Part shown: positions 4,227-9,846 of the stretch, piece after piece
How positions within the stretch are numbered: position 1 is the first letter of the stretch
How the letters are laid out: each line of letters begins with the position of its first letter
Assembly: GCA_012799165.1 (NCBI GenBank)
Contig: JAAZLU010000248.1
Location: 1-9,846, forward strand
Direction of reading: 5' to 3'
Length of the DNA stretch: 9,846 nt
Source: Clostridiales bacterium
GTDB lineage: Bacteria > Bacillota > Clostridia > Peptostreptococcales > Anaerovoracaceae
Notes under the pieces: model-generated
What the model was told of the DNA's origin: nothing
The model's database searches: none
What the model saw: the letters and a program-made list of their open reading frames with translations, nothing else
Translations under genes and position numbers: made by a program

Positions 4227-5888
4227 TTAAGGACTTTCCGGGGCTTCCTCCGCTGCGGGTTCTTCTTCGACCAGCGGATGCACCGTCAGAAGCAGTTTGC
4301 GCTTGTTGTCGGCGGTATAGTTCTTGAAAATCTTAGCGAACGTGCCTTTCGTATTCCAGTCTCCTATAAAGCCCAGCGCCTTCGTATAGTCTATAAAGTA
4401 GAGGGGATTTCCGCTCTCCGCAGACTTGGCGACCAAAGTCAGGCAGAGCTTGTCGGTGTCCACGTTGCCCCATTTGCTGACGAAACTGCCGGCGTTGAGC
4501 GCGCGCAGCTGAATATTATATCCTATATATCCGCGAACCTCGCCTTCCGCGATGCTTGCACAGCCCGCATCCACCGCCTCTCGCATCAACTTGGCGCCGT
4601 CCTCCGGCAACCTCTCCGCAAATACTATCAATGCGGGCTCAGGGCCCGAGAGTTCCACCTTGCAGCTGAATTTCGTGTCCGGAAAGTCCTCGCGCGGGAA
4701 TATCTCCGCAAGCTTTTTCATTATGGGGGCGGATTCATCGGCCACTACAAAGTTAAGCATATCCCAGACGGCCATATCGGTATCCGGCATATTGCCCAAC
4801 AGTATCGCGTAGAACACGCAGCTATTCGCCGCGGGAATTTCCGGCTCCTCCTCTACCTCCTCGAGCGGCGCCTCAGCGTCCTGGGCAGCACCCTGCACGC
4901 CATCCTGCGCAGCATCCGACTGAAGCTCCTCCTCCGGGGGCTCCTGTCCCTTCGGCGGCAAAATCTCCCAGCCGGGCGCAGGGCACTCGATCTGTCTTAC
5001 GAGCGTACTGTTGAGCGCCTCGTAATTCGTCTGCTCCTGTTCGCGCGCGTCGTCGAAGTTCACAAAATATGAATCCGCCAGTGCGAGGAATTTAGTGTAG
5101 TCCTCGAAATTGCCGTAAAGCATGCCGAGGCAATTGGAGGCCCTGTAATATCTCTTATAGAAAGTTTCGATATTGCGGAGCGTGGCGTACTCGATCCCTT
5201 CCTGCGTTCCAATGCAGTCGTAAGAAAAAGGCGCACCTTTAAAAGCGAGCTTAAGTCCTTCGCGATAGGCGTAATTACTGAACCCTTCCGCTTTGGCGAT
5301 ATCCTCAAGCGCAGCGGCCTTTGCGGCGTCGAAGACGGCGGGTTCATTGAAAACTATAGGTTTAAAGCATGCGTCTATCCCTCGCTCGGCATATTCGAGC
5401 AGGGTATCTTCAAGAAAGCAAGATAGCGTATAGCAGCTCGCTTTCGGTAGCACAAAGGAATTGAAATTTATGTCGAGATTGCTCGCCGCAAGTTCGGGAA
5501 GAGCGGGCCCCTCGGGGAATCGATCCGAGCCTCGCAGCAATGCATGCCTTAAAATATTGCAGGCGCCGGAATCGTCTGCGGGGGCAGTTTTAAAGCTCAG
5601 CGCGCAGGCCTTCTTGGGGTCGTCGTTCGCTATATATACGATGCGTGCGCCGGTCTTTTCGTGATTAAAAAGACAGACCTTCGCTCCGAGTTGAGCATAG
5701 TCCCTTATTTCGGCGACTTTAAAACCGTAGATAATCTCCCCGACTTTAGGAATGCTTCCTCCGAGCTTGGGTTCGTCGATCGTAACAGTCTCCGTGAATT
5801 TGCAGGAGCTCAGCAAGGTGCCCGTCAAAACGAACAGCAAAGCCAGCAAAATTGCTGGTATTCTTTTCGCTGCCGGTGCTTTTTTCAT
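4227..5888 (-). CDS. M16C-like (presequence-protease-type) lipoprotein lacking the zinc motif
   Basis: This is a 553-residue exported lipoprotein: MKKAPAAKR, a hydrophobic stretch and the lipobox LSSC with C29 as the lipidated residue. The segment GEIIYGFKVAEIRDY ... LFNHEKTGARIVYI (about 51-86) and the later FYKRYYRASNCLGMLYGNFE (243-262) closely follow the N-terminal half of M16C peptidases such as PreP/Cym1. The zinc motif HxxEH appears as N111-I-L-R-H115, so the first ligand and the catalytic glutamate are both gone. The later glutamate ligand seems to be in or near LEDI (194-197), possibly replaced by Asp. Full M16C enzymes are about 950-1000 residues; this has only half, plus an acidic Pro/Glu/Ala insert (about 312-354) and an acidic tail. 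I infer a catalytically dead pseudo-peptidase on the outer face of the membrane; its partner is unknown. I chose the ATG with GGAGG upstream over an in-phase ATG at 5918. Confidence 0.85.
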   Translation of the reverse strand: MKKAPAAKRIPAILLALLFVLTGTLLSSCKFTETVTIDEPKLGGSIPKVGEIIYGFKVAEIRDYAQLGAKVCLFNHEKTGARIVYIANDDPKKACALSFKTAPADDSGACNILRHALLRGSDRFPEGPALPELAASNLDINFNSFVLPKASCYTLSCFLEDTLLEYAERGIDACFKPIVFNEPAVFDAAKAAALEDIAKAEGFSNYAYREGLKLAFKGAPFSYDCIGTQEGIEYATLRNIETFYKRYYRASNCLGMLYGNFEDYTKFLALADSYFVNFDDAREQEQTNYEALNSTLVRQIECPAPGWEILPPKGQEPPEEELQSDAAQDGVQGAAQDAEAPLEEVEEEPEIPAANSCVFYAILLGNMPDTDMAVWDMLNFVVADESAPIMKKLAEIFPREDFPDTKFSCKVELSGPEPALIVFAERLPEDGAKLMREAVDAGCASIAEGEVRGYIGYNIQLRALNAGSFVSKWGNVDTDKLCLTLVAKSAESGNPLYFIDYTKALGFIGDWNTKGTFAKIFKNYTADNKRKLLLTVHPLVEEEPAAEEAPESP

Positions 5889-5926
5889 AGAAGTTCCTCC
5901 GCGACAATAAACATACACCCACGATA

Positions 5927-5953
5927 ATTATATAACAAAAGCGCCGGATTATA
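5927..5953 (-). promoter_or_regulatory. Two TATAAT boxes upstream of the M16-like gene
   Basis: Perfect TATAAT hexamers occur on the minus strand at 5932-5927 and 5953-5948, 39 and 60 bp upstream of the start codon. Neither has a good -35 partner at 16-18 bp; the first has TGTATA at 17 bp. The 143-nt gap between this gene and the glutamyltransferase gene (5889-6031) holds no obvious terminator hairpin, so read-through from upstream is also possible. Confidence 0.35.
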
Positions 5954-6031
5954 CACGGCTAACTAAAATTGAAGCGGAAATTTAATAAAAAGCCTCGCCG
6001 AATTTACACATGATGTCCGAAGACAAGAGTT

Positions 6032-7732
6032 TTATATCCCCATCGCAAGGCCGTCGCGGCGCGGGTCGGCGGCTCCTTTGAGCCTTCCGTCGGGAAGGTA
6101 AACCACAGCGTTGACCGCACCCATAACGCGGTCCCATTCCGGGAAGGCTTTAACGGTATGACCCATGGCCTCGAGCTCCTCGATTGTCTCCTCGAATATT
6201 CGGCTCTCGTAAATAATCTTATTCGTATCATCGTCGCCGAAGCGCGGCGAGGCTATCGCGCTCTCGATATCCATTCCGTGGTCCACCAGCTTTGAAATCA
6301 CCTGCACCACGGACGAAATTATGCGAGTCCCTCCGGGGCTTCCAAGCACCGCAAAAGGCTTGCCATCCCGCAGAAGAAATGTCGGCGACATGCTGGAAAG
6401 CGGAACTTTTCCACCCGCCGCTGCGTTTGCGGATTCGGGGTCTATCGAAAAATCGTCCATCTGGTCGTTGAGGATAAAGCCCGTGCCCGGCGGCACGAGG
6501 CAGGATCCGAAGAAATGATTTATGGTCTGCGTGAGCGACACGAGGTTGCCCTCGCTGTCGGCTATGGAAAGATGGGTCGTCGAAGGGCTCTCGTATTTTT
6601 TAGTTCTTCCGAGCGAAGATTTATCGTTTGCCGAGGAGTTTTTGCCCGACGAGTCTTGGTATTTAAAAGGATCTCCGAACGCCGGTTCCATGGACTTGCC
6701 GAGGTTTATGCGAGAGGCCAGCTCGCGGGCATAATCCTTGGATAGAAGCCCCTCCAAAGGCAGATCGACAAAATTCGGGTCGCCCATATAGCGAGTCCTG
6801 TCTGCATAGCATATCTTGAAAATTTCCGAAAACAGATGAATGTACTCCGTGCTGTTAATTTCAAAAGCCGCGGGCTCGAAATTCTCAAGAAGGTTGAGAA
6901 TCTGGATTATATGAGTCCCGCCCGAAGAAGGCGGAGGCGACGAAATAAGCTCGACGCCGCGATAAGTCGAGCGCAGCGGTTTAAGCAGACGCACGCGGTA
7001 ATTTGCAAGGTCTTCTAGCGTTATAATCCCTTCGGTTTCGGCGCAGGCATCGACGATTTTTCGGGCGATTTCGCCCTTATAAAAAGCATCCGCACCGCCG
7101 CTTGCAATGGTCTCGAGCGTCTCCGCAAGATCCGGATTATTTATAATTGAACCCACCGGCCAGGGCTCTCCTTCGTCGAGATAGATCTTCCCGGTATCCG
7201 AAAAGCGCGCCAGCTGCTCGCGATGCTTAAGCATATCCTCGTGCAACATGGGGCTTACGACATAGCCTGTGCGAGCGAGGCGAGCGGCGGGAAGGATTAC
7301 CTGCGGAGGGCTCATAGTGCCGTAGTTCTCTAGCGCATAGAGCAGACCAGCCACATTTCCCGGCACGGCGACCGACATGCCGCCGTAAATATTTCTGAGC
7401 CGAACATCGAAAGGCGCATCCGGCGGCCCTGCAGGATTGCGCATGCCCGGACCCGCAGGGGTATACATATCGGGCCTTGCAGCCATCGGAGCCTTCTCCC
7501 GAAAATCTATAAAGCTGCAGTTGCCCTGCGCGTCCCTTATAAGCATAAAGCCCCCGCCCCCTATCCCGGAAGCGTTGGGCTCGCAGACTCCAAGCGCAAA
7601 AGCCGCCGCGACGGCGGCATCCACGGCGTTTCCGCCAGCTGCCAAAATGTCTCTTCCTATCTCCGAAGCCTCGGCCCTGCCCGAGGAGACCATGCCCCTG
7701 CTACCCTCGCAGCTTCTGGGGCCCCTTATCAT
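6032..7732 (-). CDS. ggt: Gamma-glutamyltransferase (glutathione hydrolase family)
   Basis: This N-terminal-nucleophile enzyme transfers or hydrolyses gamma-glutamyl groups of glutathione and related compounds. Counting from the ATG at 7732 it has 566 residues, a normal length. Family landmarks in order are: GMVSSGRAEAS near the start; GGNAVDAAVAAAFALGV and the GIGGGGFM glycine run; DFREKAP, whose Arg binds the substrate carboxylate; the self-processing site S-T385-T-H-L-S, where Thr385 would become the new N-terminus of the small subunit and the nucleophile; LNDQMDDF; PLSSMSP; GSPGG for the oxyanion region; and ADPRRDG at the end. There is no signal peptide, so it appears cytoplasmic, unlike many exported homologues. 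A short Ser/Lys/Asn-rich linker precedes the cleavage site. The start is uncertain: ATG 7732 has AAGGA 7 nt upstream, a TTG at 7771 is in phase without a ribosome site, and the best AAAGGAG (7818-7812) points to an ATC codon at 7804. Confidence 0.93.
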   Translation of the reverse strand: MIRGPRSCEGSRGMVSSGRAEASEIGRDILAAGGNAVDAAVAAAFALGVCEPNASGIGGGGFMLIRDAQGNCSFIDFREKAPMAARPDMYTPAGPGMRNPAGPPDAPFDVRLRNIYGGMSVAVPGNVAGLLYALENYGTMSPPQVILPAARLARTGYVVSPMLHEDMLKHREQLARFSDTGKIYLDEGEPWPVGSIINNPDLAETLETIASGGADAFYKGEIARKIVDACAETEGIITLEDLANYRVRLLKPLRSTYRGVELISSPPPSSGGTHIIQILNLLENFEPAAFEINSTEYIHLFSEIFKICYADRTRYMGDPNFVDLPLEGLLSKDYARELASRINLGKSMEPAFGDPFKYQDSSGKNSSANDKSSLGRTKKYESPSTTHLSIADSEGNLVSLTQTINHFFGSCLVPPGTGFILNDQMDDFSIDPESANAAAGGKVPLSSMSPTFLLRDGKPFAVLGSPGGTRIISSVVQVISKLVDHGMDIESAIASPRFGDDDTNKIIYESRIFEETIEELEAMGHTVKAFPEWDRVMGAVNAVVYLPDGRLKGAADPRRDGLAMGI

Positions 7733-7822
7733 CCTTCCATCCTTATCGAAGGATCTGAAATTCGTTGCCAATTTATCCGATATAAACCCTTCGCCACTTG
7801 CGATCGGGCTACTCCTTTCTGA

Positions 7823-8650
7823 CTAAAGCTCCGGATCGAAATCTTCGAATATCACTATGCGGCCTTCCTGCTCGCAAGTCTCCATATCCTCGCGACTTCG
7901 AATGGTCCAGCTTACTTCCCGAAGCTCTAAAATCCTCGTGGCGAGCCGCAGACAGAAATTATCGCGCGACTCGAATTCGTAAGCTATAAAATCGGGTCTG
8001 GCTATTACATTCATCAGAAGATTGCTCAGTAGAAAACGAGTGGGAGCCGAAAGATCGCAGTTGTCCTTGGTAAAGCCCTTCGACAGCTGCCCGCGGCAGA
8101 TATTCGGGCGGTGGCGCCTAAGATAGGCTAAAGCCCTGGGATCGAAGGATTCTACACAAAAATCGCCCTTATATTCGTCGAGGAGTTCGCAGGCCGCCTT
8201 CGCAAGGCGCGCATGGTTCCCCTTATAAGTCTTGAGCTCTATAATCAAGGGCGCCTTGCCCTCGAAGAGCTCCAGCACCTCCTCGAGCATGGGCACATGT
8301 TCGTCCGTAGCCTCGAGCCGAAGCTCTTCGAGCTGCTCGCTGTCCCACTCCTCGATTATTCCACTCGCGCCCGTGCAGCGCTCAAGCTCCGAATCGTGAA
8401 AGACCGCAAGCTTCCCGTCCTTGAGGATATGTACATCGAGCTCTGCGCCCCAGCCCCGCTCGACAGCGAGCCTAAAGGCGGCCATGGAGTTTTCCGGCAC
8501 CCGAGGCTTATCGTGAAAGCCGCGGTGAGCATATCTGTAGCTCCCGAGGACCTTCCATGCAGGATGTTCGCGCCGCCCCGCCAGCAAAAACAGAAGCAGA
8601 GCCCCGAACGCAATCAGAGCGATTATTGCGATAAGTATATATTTAATCAT
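7823..8650 (-). CDS. Membrane-anchored glycerophosphodiester phosphodiesterase (GDPD family)
   Basis: This 275-residue enzyme hydrolyses glycerophosphodiesters to glycerol-3-phosphate and an alcohol. One N-terminal membrane helix (about residues 4-23) is followed directly by a GDPD TIM-barrel domain. The catalytic signature is complete: H42-R43, PENS (52-55) with Glu53 and Asn54, AELDV (69-73) with metal ligands Glu70 and Asp72, then H85 in VFHD as the second catalytic histidine. IELK (137-140) and VESFDP (166-171) supply further metal ligands, and SWTIRSREDM near the end matches the last barrel strand. There is no cleavage site, so it stays membrane-tethered; orientation is unclear because basic residues flank the helix on the C-terminal side (GRR). 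It starts 77 nt after the MFS stop codon and ends about 90 nt before the preferred ggt start, in the same direction. The ribosome site before ATG 8650 is weak (AAAAGG at 11 nt). It could process lipid or teichoic-acid derived glycerophosphodiesters. Confidence 0.94.
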   Translation of the reverse strand: MIKYILIAIIALIAFGALLLFLLAGRREHPAWKVLGSYRYAHRGFHDKPRVPENSMAAFRLAVERGWGAELDVHILKDGKLAVFHDSELERCTGASGIIEEWDSEQLEELRLEATDEHVPMLEEVLELFEGKAPLIIELKTYKGNHARLAKAACELLDEYKGDFCVESFDPRALAYLRRHRPNICRGQLSKGFTKDNCDLSAPTRFLLSNLLMNVIARPDFIAYEFESRDNFCLRLATRILELREVSWTIRSREDMETCEQEGRIVIFEDFDPEL

Positions 8651-8727
8651 TTAAAATCCGACCTTTTTTGACTGATATTAGAGTAAATCTCCGCGACAAC
8701 AATCGCATTGCTAGTTATCCCGCGCCT

Positions 8728-9846
8728 CTAATCCATCTCCTCAAAAGCTTCCACTCCCTTGCGCGGAGCGACCTTGTTGTCTCCGTGATGCACGAAGAGC
8801 ATGGTTACAAAGCTCAAAGCGACGAAGAGCGAGGCATAGGGGAAAAGCACCCTGTAGTCGATCTGGCGCATCAATGTGCCCGCGATTACGGGAGTCACGA
8901 TCTGTGCAGCCATCGACGCCGTGTAATAATATCCCGTAAACTTACCTATATCCGAACCTTTGCACATCTCGACGACCATGGGAAGCGAGTTGACGTTTAT
9001 CGCAGCCCAGGCGAGGCCGACGAGGGCGAATACTATGAACATTATCAGGTTTATTTGGTTAAAGCGTGTAGTCAATACATAACCCAGACCGAAGCAGCTC
9101 GCAAGCAAAATTATTCCAAACTGTATTGTCCGCTTTCTCCCGATGTTCGAAGCGAGTATACCGATAGGTATATAGGAAACTATCGCCCCAGCCGTCGCTA
9201 TCAGGAGGCACTGAGAAGCTCCCCCGAGCCCCTGACCCATAACTTCGGCGACATAGGTCGTAAACCAGGTGGTTACGCCGTTGTAACCCATAAACCACAA
9301 AGCGATCGATGCGAGCAAAAATCCGAGGCTCTTTTTAACAGCCGGCGGGAGAACTTCCTCTCCGCTCTCATCTGCGGTGGCAAGATTCCACTCGGGATTT
9401 TGCTCCTCTAATGCCAGATTCTCTGCGACGAGCTTCGGCTCCTTTATCGTAAGGAAGAGTGCGCCAACCGCAACGAACATAATAGCCGAAACTATCATAA
9501 AGAGCGGCCTGTAGTCGACATGGCTTGCAACGGAGGTCTTGGACGCGGGATAGAGTACCGCCGCGACCGCAAGGTAGATTATTCCTCCGACGGCGCCCAT
9601 CAGGTTGATTATCGCGTTGGCCTTGGAGCGCAAGGGCTTCGGGGTTACGTCCGGCATGAGCGCGACCGCGGGCGAGCGGTAGATGCCCATCGCGAGGAGC
9701 AGCAGCCCCAGCGTTACGACAAACGAAACCAACTTGAAGGTCGAAGGCTCGCTCGCATAGCTGTTGTCGATGATCGGCAGGATATTGAGCAGAACGACTG
9801 CGCAGCCCGTTCCGAAGAGTATAAAAGGCATGCGCTTTCCGATGCG
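8728..9846 (-). CDS. MFS transporter, GPH/SLC45-like sugar carrier (N-terminus beyond right edge)
   Basis: The visible C-terminal 372 residues are open to the right edge; the frame reads RIGKRMPF at the boundary. This matches the R-x-G-[RK]-R-MPF loop after transmembrane helix 2 of glycoside/sucrose-type carriers, so roughly the first 60-80 residues are missing. The ATG inside that motif (9831) is therefore not the true start. About ten membrane helices follow, with a PDVTPKPLRSKANAIINLMG segment typical of this group. A hydrophilic loop of about 35 residues between the two six-helix bundles is rich in Glu and Pro, and a second-half motif A reads ASNIGRKRTIQFG. The likely role is proton- or cation-coupled import of a sugar or glycoside through the cytoplasmic membrane; the substrate is not deducible. 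It is the first visible gene of a possible operon with the GDPD and ggt genes; no terminator is evident in the 77-nt gap after it. Confidence 0.9.
   Translation of the reverse strand, partial: RIGKRMPFILFGTGCAVVLLNILPIIDNSYASEPSTFKLVSFVVTLGLLLLAMGIYRSPAVALMPDVTPKPLRSKANAIINLMGAVGGIIYLAVAAVLYPASKTSVASHVDYRPLFMIVSAIMFVAVGALFLTIKEPKLVAENLALEEQNPEWNLATADESGEEVLPPAVKKSLGFLLASIALWFMGYNGVTTWFTTYVAEVMGQGLGGASQCLLIATAGAIVSYIPIGILASNIGRKRTIQFGIILLASCFGLGYVLTTRFNQINLIMFIVFALVGLAWAAINVNSLPMVVEMCKGSDIGKFTGYYYTASMAAQIVTPVIAGTLMRQIDYRVLFPYASLFVALSFVTMLFVHHGDNKVAPRKGVEAFEEMD

Noticed and set aside
4209..5072. A 287-codon plus-strand open frame opposite the M16-like gene
   Set aside because: It lies antisense to a gene with clear family similarity, ribosome site and terminator, and its Arg/Leu/His-rich translation shows no domain and no ribosome binding site.
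8668..9411. A 247-codon plus-strand open frame opposite the MFS gene
   Set aside because: It is antisense to a well-supported membrane transporter, and its translation is low-quality hydrophilic sequence with no recognisable family.

Overview
The window reads as chromosomal DNA of a Gram-positive (Bacillota, Clostridia-like) bacterium of intermediate GC content. The reasons are an S-layer-homology surface protein with a Gram-positive type signal peptide, a perfect CIRCE operator (HrcA target) placed over a sigma-A promoter, strong AGGAGG-type ribosome binding sites, a lipobox protein and standard stop codon use. I cannot name a genus. All eight genes lie on the minus strand, so transcription runs from high to low coordinates. 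The plus-strand open frames are antisense shadows.

Layout in transcription order: (a) 9846-8728, the 3' part of an MFS transporter of the GPH/SLC45 sugar-carrier type, entering from the right edge; (b) 8650-7823, a membrane-anchored glycerophosphodiester phosphodiesterase; (c) 7732-6032, a gamma-glutamyltransferase with no export signal and an unclear start codon. These three are closely spaced and may be one operon. (d) 5888-4227, a lipoprotein built like half of an M16C (presequence-protease-like) peptidase whose HxxEH zinc motif reads NILRH, so it is probably a pseudo-peptidase; it ends at a 14-bp-stem intrinsic terminator. (e) 4002-3574, an Hsp20 chaperone with its own CIRCE-covered promoter and a downstream terminator hairpin. 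(f) 3387-2203, an acyltransferase-3 membrane protein. (g) 1980-622, an AAA_14/DUF4143 ATPase, AT-richer than its neighbours. (h) 407-1, the N-terminal part of an SLH-domain protein with its own promoter, leaving the window at the left edge.

The most unusual non-coding element is the 100-bp stretch before the ATPase gene. Ten T/A tracts recur there at a mean spacing close to 10.5 bp, arranged as imperfect 31-32-bp tandem units, which is the signature of intrinsically curved DNA. A 20-bp palindrome abutting the -35 of the SLH gene promoter looks like an operator. No rRNA, tRNA, CRISPR array, intact insertion sequence or phage gene was seen. The stress gene, cell-surface genes and small-molecule enzymes do not form one obvious pathway; the region looks like a housekeeping and cell-envelope segment with one probable accessory gene, the ATPase.
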